From positions 143,329 through 207,328 of the forward strand of contig NZ_FOKR01000003.1 in the NCBI RefSeq assembly GCF_900112195.1: 64,000 nt of DNA. Reading direction: 5' to 3'. The notes beneath the pieces were generated by a model. The model had not been told where the DNA came from. It saw nothing but the letters and a program-made list of their open reading frames with translations, and did not search any database. The stretch is from Butyrivibrio sp. YAB3001 (GTDB taxonomy: Bacteria > Bacillota > Clostridia > Lachnospirales > Lachnospiraceae). This document shows positions 9,618-17,804 of the stretch, one piece after another. The position numbers were made by a program, and so were the translations under genes. Position 1 is the stretch's first letter, and every line of letters starts with the position of its first letter.

Positions 9618-9767
9618 TTAGTTCAGTTTTCCGTCACTAAACTCCCATTTCCACTGATTATCTGTTTCATCAAGATAATGCTTATCTGGAACCTGCCACT
9701 GCTGAGATCCTTCCTTTGTAGCAGTAAACTTTACTTCCTCAATAACTGGTGTATTCCATGCCTTCAT
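9618..9767 (-). CDS. candidate lasso peptide precursor A1
   Basis: 49 residues behind a strong AGGAGG site with a 7-base spacer. Leader MKAWNTPVIEEVKFTAT has W-x-x-P-x-I, the standard YxxPxL-like recognition motif. Core probably starts at Gly20 (GSQQWQVPD), with Asp28 at ring position 9; PD at this point resembles paeninodin. The remaining tail of about 21 residues is rich in aromatic and acidic residues and ends in Asn, so unlike A2 it lacks a terminal Ser for the kinase. Thr17 and Asp28 align with those of A2. It is 62 bases downstream of the cyclase gene stop-to-RBS region. Mature mass and cleavage site are inferred. Confidence 0.78.
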   Translation of the reverse strand: MKAWNTPVIEEVKFTATKEGSQQWQVPDKHYLDETDNQWKWEFSDGKLN

Positions 9768-9897
9768 ACCTTTATCCTCCTAAAAAACTGTATATTACTT
9801 TAAAGACATTACAGATAATAACCCACTAATTATAACCCGTCAACATTTCTATCAATATTGTAACATTTATTCATGTATTAATTGTTATCTCCGATAG

Positions 9898-11835
9898 TCA
9901 GCAAAACTTCTTAATCTTTTCAATGAATATTCCAAAAGAATAGAGGTTTGACGCGCGATATGACGATGCCATATCTGCTTTATCAATCCCGTTCGCATAC
10001 TCCTTAAGTAGTGCATCAATCTTATCCTTGTCAAGATAACGCATTACATCATCAGAATAAACTTTTTTTACCCATTTTTCTTTTACCTTCTCCCAGCTCT
10101 TTCCAAGTCTGTAAGAATTATCGCCACTCTGGCGACCACGCTGAAACATATTTTTCCTTATATCATCAGGCACTATCCCCTTCATGCCCACTCTTATAAG
10201 TCGTCTTTCATAATCAGCATTTGCATAGCAATAAATCGGAATCTTATAACACATATTTATTATTTTGACTGTCTGCATCGGATCTCTTGAAAGAATACCA
10301 TTCTTAAGACTATCCTTAGTATCATATTCACCAATCTGCGAATAAGCTGGAATCAGATAAAATGCTTCCCTCATCCTCTTCATATTTTCATAAGGACGAT
10401 AATGCATAAATCCTTTTCTAAGTCTCTTTGAGAGATCATACTTTTCACCCAACGCATGATTTGTAACATTATTAGAATAGCAATCACGCATTTTAGCATC
10501 AAAATACCATTTGTAATAACCAAAATGCCTTTTCAAAAGCGCCTTAAAAAACCTTTTTCTCGATATTCCATTGTCTCTGAACACATTGAATATACTATTA
10601 ACTTTGCGGAAATCTAATTTGCCAAGATAATAATAAATAACATCTTCAAATTTACCCGCAGAAGCCGTACAATTTCCGGTAGATCCGCAAAGAATAATTC
10701 GCATTCCTCTTTCCCTTGCTTTTTTACTTATCTCATCTCCCCAGATCATATTCTGCTGAGATTTGCAAGGTAGCTCACACGTTTCTACGAAATCTTCTGC
10801 CTCCCAAAGATAATACCTTCCCTTGCTGTCCACAAATTCAGGAACAATATTTGAATACATATTTGCAATTTTCATCACGCCATCTGTTTCATCATAAAGA
10901 ATACCCCTTGTATTCTTTACTCCTGCATCACTGTCCGGGACTGCTGTATAGCTATAAATCTTCCCGCCTCGCTCTGCAAGTATAGGCGCAGCATTACAAA
11001 CGACTGTAGATGAATCAAGGCCGGAACTTAGCTGTGCTGCAACATCTGTCTGTTCCTGAAGCACATCCTGTAATGCTTCTTTAAATGTTTTCCTTACCAG
11101 TTCCTCGCTCTCTTCAAGTGTCATGTTCCAGTCAGTCTTAACGGTAGCATTGGGATCATAATATCTTTTTTCCTTGATCTTATAATCAGAAGCTTTCTCT
11201 TTAGCCACTGTGATATAAGTTCCGCAGATAATCTTTTCAATGCCCTTTAAAGCAGTTTCCTTCTGCTCTGTAGAAACTGCAGGTGATATCAATGATATAC
11301 AATCTATAAGCCATCTCTCATTTTCTTCGAACTTTAGCAGACTCGCCTTTGGAATTGGGAAAAAGAGCGTAGAAAAATAAAATACTCCATCCCTCAAATG
11401 GTAGAAAAGGCATCTTTGAGAAAACTGGTCTACTGCAGCAAATATTTCATTTTTCTTCTTATCATAAAGCACAAAAGAAAAGAGTCCCTCCAAATGTTCC
11501 AAAGACTCTTTGCCCCATTTTTTATATGCTTCCAATATTATTTCACCATCAGGTGTTGTTGCATTAAGCCCAAGCTCTGATATTAGTTTTTTCCTATTAT
11601 CAAGAACACAATCTGATGTAAGATATAGGTTATTTTCTTCATCATAAAGCGGAAGCTGTTCCGCCTCTGCATGGGGATAGAAAATTTGAAGGCCACAGTG
11701 CATGTAGACATTTCCGCTTATAAGTCTCTTATTTCTATCGATCTTGCATTTGGCATATGCCTCATCAAATCTATCAGCTATTTTTTCATCGATGGACCCG
11801 CCATTTAAATCAATTGCGCCATATATAGCAGACAT
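9898..11835 (-). CDS. lasso peptide cyclase (asparagine-synthase-like, C protein)
   Basis: 645 residues from the ATG at 11835, about 10 bases after AAAGGTGA; a GTG nine bases earlier overlaps the kinase stop and is an alternative. The N-terminus reads MSAIYGAIDLNGG like a class II glutaminase domain, but the catalytic Cys2 is Ser, so no glutamine hydrolysis is expected. The synthetase half has the PP-loop QLSSGLDSSTVV that adenylates the ring-forming Asp/Glu carboxylate before macrolactam closure. This Cys loss is typical of lasso cyclases. Adjacent PqqD-like, transglutaminase-like and precursor genes support the assignment over true asparagine synthetase. Confidence 0.88.
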   Translation of the reverse strand: MSAIYGAIDLNGGSIDEKIADRFDEAYAKCKIDRNKRLISGNVYMHCGLQIFYPHAEAEQLPLYDEENNLYLTSDCVLDNRKKLISELGLNATTPDGEIILEAYKKWGKESLEHLEGLFSFVLYDKKKNEIFAAVDQFSQRCLFYHLRDGVFYFSTLFFPIPKASLLKFEENERWLIDCISLISPAVSTEQKETALKGIEKIICGTYITVAKEKASDYKIKEKRYYDPNATVKTDWNMTLEESEELVRKTFKEALQDVLQEQTDVAAQLSSGLDSSTVVCNAAPILAERGGKIYSYTAVPDSDAGVKNTRGILYDETDGVMKIANMYSNIVPEFVDSKGRYYLWEAEDFVETCELPCKSQQNMIWGDEISKKARERGMRIILCGSTGNCTASAGKFEDVIYYYLGKLDFRKVNSIFNVFRDNGISRKRFFKALLKRHFGYYKWYFDAKMRDCYSNNVTNHALGEKYDLSKRLRKGFMHYRPYENMKRMREAFYLIPAYSQIGEYDTKDSLKNGILSRDPMQTVKIINMCYKIPIYCYANADYERRLIRVGMKGIVPDDIRKNMFQRGRQSGDNSYRLGKSWEKVKEKWVKKVYSDDVMRYLDKDKIDALLKEYANGIDKADMASSYRASNLYSFGIFIEKIKKFC

Positions 11836-11840
11836 CCTTA

Positions 11841-12755
11841 TCACTCACCTTTCACTGTGCCTTCAATAAACTTCACAATATCCTGAAGGGTATCTTTATT
11901 CTTTGGCCTGGAAATCTGATAAACTTCAATACCAGAAGCCACTTTCAAACAATACTTCATATACTCAGGCGGAACTCCCCATAAATAAAAGCCCATATCA
12001 CCTATATATATGTTACGCATCAAAAGCATGAGTTTTTCCTGACCGGTAACTTTTCTAAATGATAATTCATCACTTTCAGATAAAGCAATCTCAAAAATAT
12101 AGTTTAAATCTGCACCATCAGGCATAAATCCATCTTTTAATCTAACTGCAAACTTATCCCTGTCCTCATTGATATAGATAAGTTCAGATAAATCATAGCC
12201 TCTTTTAATTGCTGCATCTCTGCAGAGTTTTTGCTGTGGGTATGCCATGTCAAGATGCGTACTACCTTCATTAAGTGTGACAGCACATACATCATCAGCA
12301 ATAAACGAAAAACCATCACTTAAAAGCGCATCTGTTACTGTAGACTTACCTGCACCTGACTCGCCTGTAACAATGACTCCTTTACCATCCTTAAAAATAC
12401 CGCCTCCGTGAAAAACAACTTTTTTCCTTAAAAGCATGCAATGTCCCAAACAAGTACCAAGCACAATTGACGGAGGATATAAGGGCGGTGCTCCATCAAA
12501 TATTTTTACTGTTATCTTATCCTTGAAAACACAAAAATCCGCAACATCAGGAACTCTGAAAGCAACTGATTCTTTAGAAAAAGCACAAAGATTATCTCCC
12601 TGTCCTCTTTCCGGATGCATTTCTAGAACTTCCTCAGGAAGCTCCCCAAACACTATTCTCACATCCGGTTCACATGAAAAATCTCTTTCGTATGCCTCCG
12701 GCATTTCCAATTCTGATTCAATATTCAGACCATAAATCCAATACTTATAACTCAC
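11841..12755 (-). CDS. HPr-kinase-like lasso peptide tailoring kinase
   Basis: 304 residues from a GTG with TGGAG upstream. The P-loop GVIVTGESGAGKSTVTDAL is nearly that of HPr kinase/phosphorylase, and FIADDVCAVTLNEG gives the acidic metal-binding residues. The N-terminal ~90 residues are not the HPrK DRTGG-like domain but the variable region seen in kinases beside Asn-synthase/PqqD genes. In paeninodin-type clusters the homologue phosphorylates the C-terminal Ser of the precursor; precursor A2 here ends in Ser. The stop codon overlaps a possible GTG start of the cyclase, so the genes are translationally coupled. Confidence 0.83.
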   Translation of the reverse strand: MSYKYWIYGLNIESELEMPEAYERDFSCEPDVRIVFGELPEEVLEMHPERGQGDNLCAFSKESVAFRVPDVADFCVFKDKITVKIFDGAPPLYPPSIVLGTCLGHCMLLRKKVVFHGGGIFKDGKGVIVTGESGAGKSTVTDALLSDGFSFIADDVCAVTLNEGSTHLDMAYPQQKLCRDAAIKRGYDLSELIYINEDRDKFAVRLKDGFMPDGADLNYIFEIALSESDELSFRKVTGQEKLMLLMRNIYIGDMGFYLWGVPPEYMKYCLKVASGIEVYQISRPKNKDTLQDIVKFIEGTVKGE

Positions 12756-12782
12756 ACAAACACTCCATTTTCTATATCTATC

Positions 12783-13220
12783 TTACATACAAAACTTCGC
12801 TACCGTAGCGTAGCCTTCACCATTGCCTCCGCTCACATAAAGCTCACCACATCTTAGCCAACAATGTGCAATCATTTTCTGCTGCTCATCTTTGCCTACA
12901 CCCAGATACATAGTTGTCACAATACCTTTACGCCTTAAAAAATACCTTGTCGTCAAAGCTCTGACAAGGCATTTACTCTCCCAGGGAGTTTTATCCGCAA
13001 TTCTGCTCACATCTCTGGCAACACTATATGCATAACGATAGTGCCAGGTGATATCTTTATCCGGAGACTCCTTGCCACTTATTCCCCAGTTTTCTTGCAT
13101 CTTCTTAGCGGGAACAAGTAGCATCTGCGCTCTGTAAAAAGCTGTCAGACACCATATGGCAAGGGTTCTTCTCTTATGTTTATTATGCTTAAAAAAACCT
13201 GATAATGACATTTCTCTCAC
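12783..13220 (-). CDS. lasso peptide leader protease (B2, transglutaminase-like)
   Basis: 145 residues from a GTG; an ATG at 13211 is an alternative. The fold family is Transglut_core3: the catalytic Cys is in PWESKCLVRALTTRYFLRR and the His in MIAHCWLRCGELYVSGG. In lasso pathways this small cysteine protease removes the leader after the separate PqqD-like protein has bound it. Length (about 140) is normal for a stand-alone B2. It begins five bases after the stop of the PqqD-like gene, as expected for split B1/B2 systems of Firmicutes. Confidence 0.88.
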   Translation of the reverse strand: MREMSLSGFFKHNKHKRRTLAIWCLTAFYRAQMLLVPAKKMQENWGISGKESPDKDITWHYRYAYSVARDVSRIADKTPWESKCLVRALTTRYFLRRKGIVTTMYLGVGKDEQQKMIAHCWLRCGELYVSGGNGEGYATVAKFCM

Positions 13221-13224
13221 TCAA

Positions 13225-13500
13225 TCAGTACAAAGAAACAAACTTGTACTCTTCCATTTTTTTGATAAATGCAAGAACAGATTGTGAGCAGGTGTCTTTG
13301 TCTACATCGTATATCTTAAGAAGTGTTTCAACGATATCAGAAATTGTAATACCATCACTTAAGTTATCCCAAATATCATTTCCACTTCCCTTAATAATAA
13401 AATACTTTCCTGTCTCAAAATCTATCATAACTTTTTCGCCATCAAGCTCTGTTACATCAAGGTGCTTTTCGATTTTGATCTTTTTCTCCAATTCGCTCAT
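13225..13500 (-). CDS. PqqD-like RiPP recognition protein (B1)
   Basis: 91 residues. GEKVMIDFETGKYFIIKGSG is the beta-strand pair, and NDIWDNLSDGITISDIVETL the helix region, of the winged-helix PqqD/RRE fold that grips leader peptides. It binds the leaders of the two precursors and delivers them to the B2 protease and cyclase. It starts 13 bases after the ABC exporter stop. Confidence 0.88.
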   Translation of the reverse strand: MSELEKKIKIEKHLDVTELDGEKVMIDFETGKYFIIKGSGNDIWDNLSDGITISDIVETLLKIYDVDKDTCSQSVLAFIKKMEEYKFVSLY

Positions 13501-13513
13501 TCCCTATCTCCCT

Positions 13514-15184
13514 TCAAGTTAGTGTTTTGTTCTCAATCTTTATCTGCCTGTCACAATATGGCAAAACGGATAATCTATGAGTAATAATTACACAGGTTGG
13601 TCTTGGACTAATGCTCTGTATTCCCTTAAGTACAGCAAGTTCTGTCTCCGGATCAAGGGATGACGTTGCTTCATCCAATATTACAAATGGCGATTTTCTG
13701 ACAAGGCACCTGGCAATTGCGATTCTTTGCGCCTGTCCTTCAGAAATACCATGTCCCCTTTCACCAATCACTGTTCCTATGCCATCAGGCAGTTCCATAA
13801 CAAAATCATATGCGGATGCTGCCTTTAGTGCCTCATACATTTCTTCATCAGTGGCATCAAGCTTGCCCATCCTGATGTTTTCTCTGATTGTGCCGCTAAA
13901 AAGCGTGTTACCCTGCGGCACATACGACATCCACTCTCTAACTCCTGCGGAGGCAGCAACACTTGCGCCACCTTCTGAATTAAATACGATATCGCCTTTA
14001 TAATGACTCATAAACGACATAATGAGTCTGATAAGTGTTGTCTTTCCAATTCCCGATTCACCTATGATTGCCACAAATTCTCCGGGCTTTATTTCAAGAT
14101 CAAGATTTTCAAGAACATTTTCTTTATCATAGCCAAATGTAAGTCCCTTGACTTCAACTCCCATAGGGCCGTTTGGTTTCTCAACTTCTACTGCTTTTTC
14201 TATCGGAAGCTTCTCAATCTCCATAACTCGTTCTGTGGATGAGAAAATCTGAACAATTCTCGGAATCTGCTGTGCCAGCCCAACAATTGGAGCCTGTATC
14301 CTTGTTATAAGAACCAAAAACAGAGACATTGTTCCATAGGTTATAACACTCTTCGATAAAGAAATAGCTCCTACCGTAAATGCAATTATGTATGCCGCCT
14401 GAAAAGAAAGCGCCATAAAAGTCGAACTAAAAATACTTAGTTTGCTCTTTTTTAGTACCCAGTAAAATCTGTTATCTCTCAGCTCTACAAGTCTTTTGGT
14501 AGAATAGTCTTCGTTCATAAAAGACTTGACTATAAGAAGATTTGCAATGCTCTCCTGCATAAAAGATCTGTAAGAAGACTCAGACTCCTGTACTTTTCGA
14601 GTAAGGTATTTTAGTTTTTTACCAAGTATAAAACTTATGAGCGCTGCAAACGGACCAATAACAAGAGCAACAAGAGCAAGTATCGGGCTGTAGTAGAACA
14701 TTGTTCCAAAAGCCACTATAAACTGCAATACAAGCTGTATTATGCTTGGAATCGTTCCTATGATCCCATCCGCTATATTCCCGGCATCACTGGTAAGTCT
14801 GGTCATAAGGTCACCTGAATGGTACCTTTTTGCTTCCATCCAGTAGGAATGAATTATCTGTTCATACAACTGTTTCCTGATTCCAAATGAAAACTTTTCA
14901 TTCATCATTAGTGATATCAGCTGACTCAGCATATCAATACCAAGCATAGCAAATGTCATAACAGCATAAAGAACAAGGTATCCTGTAATATAACTCCCCC
15001 CGGTTGCTCTATCAATAATCTTCTTAGAAACAACTGCCATATATGTTGATATAAGTGTTACTGAGAAATTCAGTAAAAGAAGTAATATAATTTTCGGAAG
15101 ATAAGGTTTAGTATATTCCTTTAACCAATAGTAATAATTTTTTTGATTTTTCCAATCTTTAGCCCAACTAATAAATCTGCTCAA
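13514..15184 (-). CDS. ABC exporter of the lasso operon (D)
   Basis: 556 residues: six-helix membrane domain (about 25-310) fused to an ATPase with Walker A GESGIGKTT, signature SEGQAQRIAIARC and Walker B FVILDEATSSLD. No N-terminal C39 peptidase domain is present, in keeping with leader removal by B2. In lasso clusters this transporter exports the product and gives self-immunity. It is the first gene after the promoter at 15233 and so defines a D-B1-B2-K-C-A1-A2 order. Confidence 0.87.
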   Translation of the reverse strand: MSRFISWAKDWKNQKNYYYWLKEYTKPYLPKIILLLLLNFSVTLISTYMAVVSKKIIDRATGGSYITGYLVLYAVMTFAMLGIDMLSQLISLMMNEKFSFGIRKQLYEQIIHSYWMEAKRYHSGDLMTRLTSDAGNIADGIIGTIPSIIQLVLQFIVAFGTMFYYSPILALVALVIGPFAALISFILGKKLKYLTRKVQESESSYRSFMQESIANLLIVKSFMNEDYSTKRLVELRDNRFYWVLKKSKLSIFSSTFMALSFQAAYIIAFTVGAISLSKSVITYGTMSLFLVLITRIQAPIVGLAQQIPRIVQIFSSTERVMEIEKLPIEKAVEVEKPNGPMGVEVKGLTFGYDKENVLENLDLEIKPGEFVAIIGESGIGKTTLIRLIMSFMSHYKGDIVFNSEGGASVAASAGVREWMSYVPQGNTLFSGTIRENIRMGKLDATDEEMYEALKAASAYDFVMELPDGIGTVIGERGHGISEGQAQRIAIARCLVRKSPFVILDEATSSLDPETELAVLKGIQSISPRPTCVIITHRLSVLPYCDRQIKIENKTLT

Positions 15185-15232
15185 AATATTTTCCTTTTTA
15201 TTTCACATTTTTTTCACACAAATTCGAGTAAA

Positions 15233-15261
15233 ATTTTATTTTTATTTAACATTTTTGTCAA
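15233..15261 (-). promoter_or_regulatory. sigma-A promoter of the lasso operon
   Basis: Consensus TTGACA, a 17-base spacer and TAAAAT on the minus strand, about 50 bases before the exporter start. The -35 box lies against a long palindrome, pointing to controlled transcription. Confidence 0.75.
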
Positions 15262-15296
15262 TAACAAATTCTAACAAAAATGTTAGAATTTGTTAT
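15247..15296. promoter_or_regulatory. operator-like palindromes at lasso promoter
   Basis: A perfect inverted repeat with 16-base arms and a four-base loop occupies 15261-15296 (arm ATAACAAATTCTAACA). Its centre TAACA-N4-TGTTA recurs as TAACA-N4-TGTCA at 15247-15260, overlapping the -35 box, 25 bases centre to centre. Two such copies suit a dimeric regulator. No regulator gene is in the operon. The hairpin could alternatively act in RNA, but it lies upstream of the predicted start. Confidence 0.55.
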
Positions 15297-15351
15297 TCAC
15301 ATTTCCTAATCAATAGCTGAACGTTTTTATTGATTGGAGTTTCCTATTGAA

Positions 15352-15394
15352 CAAAAAAGCCAGTCAGCGAGAATACACTCGCCGACTGGCTTTC
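15352..15394 (-). terminator. rplL terminator
   Basis: Stem AAAGCCAGTC.GCGAG / CTCGC.GACTGGCTTT followed by six T residues on the minus strand, 30 bases beyond rplL. Confidence 0.85.
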
Positions 15395-15425
15395 ATAATT
15401 CATTATCAACTCAAAAGAGCAAAAA

Positions 15426-15800
15426 TTACTTAAGAGTAACCTTAGCGCCTTCAGCCTCAAGCTTAGCCTTGATATCATCAGCTTCAGCCTTAGAAGCGTT
15501 CTCTTTAACCATCTTAGGAGCTCCATCAACGAGATCCTTTGCTTCCTTAAGTCCAAGACCTGTAAGCTCACGAACAACCTTGATAACCTTAACCTTGTTA
15601 GGACCAACTTCTGTAAGTTCTACGTTGAACTCAGTCTTCTCTTCAGCTGCTGCTGCGCCAGCGCCTGCTGCTGCAACTACAACGCCTGCTGCTGCAGATA
15701 CGCCGAACTCTTCCTCACAAGCCTTTACAAGATCATTTAACTCAAGTACTGTTAACTCTTTGATAGCATCAATAAATTCTGCTGTAGATAACTTTGCCAT
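15426..15800 (-). CDS. rplL: 50S ribosomal protein L7/L12
   Basis: 124 residues. N-terminal dimerisation helix [20 protein letters not shown], an Ala/Gly-rich hinge ([15 protein letters not shown]), and the C-terminal factor-binding domain [20 protein letters not shown]. Forms the ribosomal stalk on L10. It follows rplJ by 66 bases. A terminator follows it and the next gene downstream is the lasso exporter, not rpoB as in many Firmicutes. Confidence 0.97.
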   Translation of the reverse strand: MAKLSTAEFIDAIKELTVLELNDLVKACEEEFGVSAAAGVVVAAAGAGAAAAEEKTEFNVELTEVGPNKVKVIKVVRELTGLGLKEAKDLVDGAPKMVKENASKAEADDIKAKLEAEGAKVTLK

Positions 15801-15866
15801 TATTATATACCTCCATATAGTATAATTGATTGTTTTTCTCTAAATATTAAATGTAACTGATACAGA

Positions 15867-16418
15867 TTACTCTGCTGCAGGTGCTTCTGCAGGAGCTTCC
15901 TCTGTAGCTGGAGCTTCTTCTGCTGGTGCTGCCTCGCCATCCTTCTCTGCGATCTGTTTAAGAACACGAGCGAAGTTTGTGATAGGTGACTGCATAGAAC
16001 CAAGCAATCTTGAAAGAAGAACATCCTTTGAAGGGATCTGAGCAATATCTGTCATTGCTGCCTGGTCGTAGAACTTACCTTCTACAACACCACCCTTAAT
16101 CTCAAGAGCCTTAGCCTTCTTAGCAAACTCATAGAGAACACGAGCAGGAGCTGCTGGATCTGTCTCAGATACAGCCATTGCGCTAGGACCATTGAGAAGG
16201 TCTGAAAGCTGCTCAAAATCTGTTCCTTTGAACGCGAAGTTCATCATCGTATTCTTGTAAACCTTATAAGATACGCCTTCTTCACGAAGTTTCTTACGAA
16301 GCTCAGTATCCTGTGCAACAGTAAGTCCGCGGTGATCTACAAGTACGACAGCCTGTGCATTTTTAATCTTCTCTGAAATCTCATCTACTACAGGCTTTTT
16401 AATTTCAACCTTTGCCAT
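15867..16418 (-). CDS. rplJ: 50S ribosomal protein L10
   Basis: 183 residues with the N-terminal L10 fold (VVDEISEKIKNAQAVVLVDH, TVAQDTELRKKLREEGVSYK) and a C-terminal Ala/Glu/Pro-rich tail longer than usual. Anchors the L7/L12 stalk and represses its own messenger by binding the leader upstream. Good AAGGAGG site before the ATG. Confidence 0.97.
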   Translation of the reverse strand: MAKVEIKKPVVDEISEKIKNAQAVVLVDHRGLTVAQDTELRKKLREEGVSYKVYKNTMMNFAFKGTDFEQLSDLLNGPSAMAVSETDPAAPARVLYEFAKKAKALEIKGGVVEGKFYDQAAMTDIAQIPSKDVLLSRLLGSMQSPITNFARVLKQIAEKDGEAAPAEEAPATEEAPAEAPAAE

Positions 16419-16440
16419 TTCTTTACCTCCTTATAGAATT

Positions 16441-16573
16441 AACCGCCGAAAAAACCTCTCAACGAAGACGTCGAGAGGCATAAAAGTCTTGATAAAACTT
16501 TTCCTCGGCAGGCGTTTGCACATTATGTTCCAAAAGGAACACCTGCTGTCTTCGGCACATTGTCTTTTATTTT
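16441..16573 (-). ncRNA. ribosomal L10 leader with attenuator hairpin
   Basis: The untranslated region of rplJ has the L10-leader layout: GCCGAAGACAGCAGGTG pairing with CGCCTGCCGAGG, an internal hairpin TGTTCC-TTTT-GGAACA, and downstream a hairpin CCTCTCGACG...CGTTGAGAGG followed by six T residues, a likely attenuator. Binding of L10 or the L10-L12 complex lowers expression of rplJ-rplL. Confidence 0.85.
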
Positions 16574-16591
16574 TCTAAGACAACCTTGTAA

Positions 16592-16620
16592 AGATTATCA
16601 TGTTTTAATTAATCTGTCAA
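16592..16620 (-). promoter_or_regulatory. rplJ-rplL promoter
   Basis: TTGACA, 17-base spacer, TAATCT on the minus strand, about 20 bases before the L10 leader. Confidence 0.8.
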
Positions 16621-16628
16621 CTACTTTT

Positions 16629-17780
16629 TTACACTTTATCAATTCTTTCTACATTAAGAATTGCATCAATGTATAATCTGGCGCTCGCCCCTGTAACCTT
16701 ATTCCAGTCAAATCTCCTGTAGCAATATTCCATTATCTCGTCATTTGTATGGTATATTTCAGGAGTCTCAATACTAGCCTTTAACTTCTTTGCAAGATCC
16801 TCAATGTTTGATTTTTCAAAATATTGAGCAAATCCCTTGCAGGTCTCCATATTTTCGGGAATATCACTTACCAGACATCTGCGTCCGTAACTCATAGCTT
16901 CAAGAAGACTAATAGGCATTCCTTCAATATCACTTGGAAGGGTATACAGATAACAGTTACTAAAAAGCTCAGCCAAAAGATGTCCTTGGACAAAACCGGT
17001 CATAACTACTCTCTCGTCCTTGGCTGCCTTTTCATAGACCTCCTGAACATAGTCGCTTGAATGGCTTCCACCACCAGCGATTACAAGCTTTATGTCGGTA
17101 TCAATCTTTGAATATGCATCCAAAAGATAAGTGATTCCTTTTTCAGGAACAAGTCTTCCAAGATACAGGATGTATTTTTCCTTTTCAAGCCCAAATTTCT
17201 TGGCAATAATGTCAGGCTCCCTGAACTCTGTCTTATTTACACCATTAGGAATATAAATAGTTTCTCTGTTATAGACATCCTTAAAGTACTGCTGAACGTT
17301 TGTAGAAAGAACTATTACCTCGTCAGCATATTTTGCAGCGCACTTTTCACCAAACTTCAAAAACTTAGTTGCAAAACCGCCCCACTTAGCCCTCTGCCAG
17401 TCAAGCCCATGAATTGTAGCAATTGTACGGATTCCAAAAAAATGTGGAATGACCAGCATAGAGCATGGTCCCTCAGCATGATAATGAATAACATCATAAT
17501 TTCCAAACAGCGCCATGATTGTAGCTATGAATGAATAAACAACTGCATTCAGTGCTTTCTTATCAGGACAAGGAACATTAACTATTTTAATTCCCTTATA
17601 TTTTTTTAATTTATGTGCTTCTTTATCAGCATTCTTATCAGCAACATTATTACCCTTACGGTTGTATGCAGTAACTGAATGCCCCATCTGAACCAGACGT
17701 GTAGATAGCTCTTCAACAACTATTTCCACACCGCCTTCTCGTGATGGGATTCTTTTATGCCCTATCATCGCGATTCTCAT
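16629..17780 (-). CDS. GT4-family glycosyltransferase (exopolysaccharide)
   Basis: 383 residues. N-terminal MRIAMIGHKRIPSREGGVEI and VTAYNRKG are typical of capsule rhamnosyl- and galactosyl-type GT4 enzymes. The nucleotide-sugar domain shows ILYLGRLVPEKGITYLLDAY and the acceptor/donor motif EGMPISLLEAMSYGRRCLVSD with the two Glu residues of EX7E. It follows the initiating sugar transferase by about 24 bases, so it probably adds the second or third sugar of the repeat unit on undecaprenyl phosphate. Its 3' end runs to within 10 bases of the rplJ promoter. Confidence 0.87.
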   Translation of the reverse strand: MRIAMIGHKRIPSREGGVEIVVEELSTRLVQMGHSVTAYNRKGNNVADKNADKEAHKLKKYKGIKIVNVPCPDKKALNAVVYSFIATIMALFGNYDVIHYHAEGPCSMLVIPHFFGIRTIATIHGLDWQRAKWGGFATKFLKFGEKCAAKYADEVIVLSTNVQQYFKDVYNRETIYIPNGVNKTEFREPDIIAKKFGLEKEKYILYLGRLVPEKGITYLLDAYSKIDTDIKLVIAGGGSHSSDYVQEVYEKAAKDERVVMTGFVQGHLLAELFSNCYLYTLPSDIEGMPISLLEAMSYGRRCLVSDIPENMETCKGFAQYFEKSNIEDLAKKLKASIETPEIYHTNDEIMEYCYRRFDWNKVTGASARLYIDAILNVERIDKV

Positions 17781-17804
17781 ATAAGCAGTATTCCTTTACA
17801 ACTT

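Noticed and set aside
10011..10985. Plus-strand frames inside the lasso cyclase gene
   Set aside because: No ribosome sites and no protein-family resemblance; they are shadows of the cyclase.
15334..15825. Plus-strand frame over rplL
   Set aside because: Ala/Ser-rich antisense of the L7/L12 gene.
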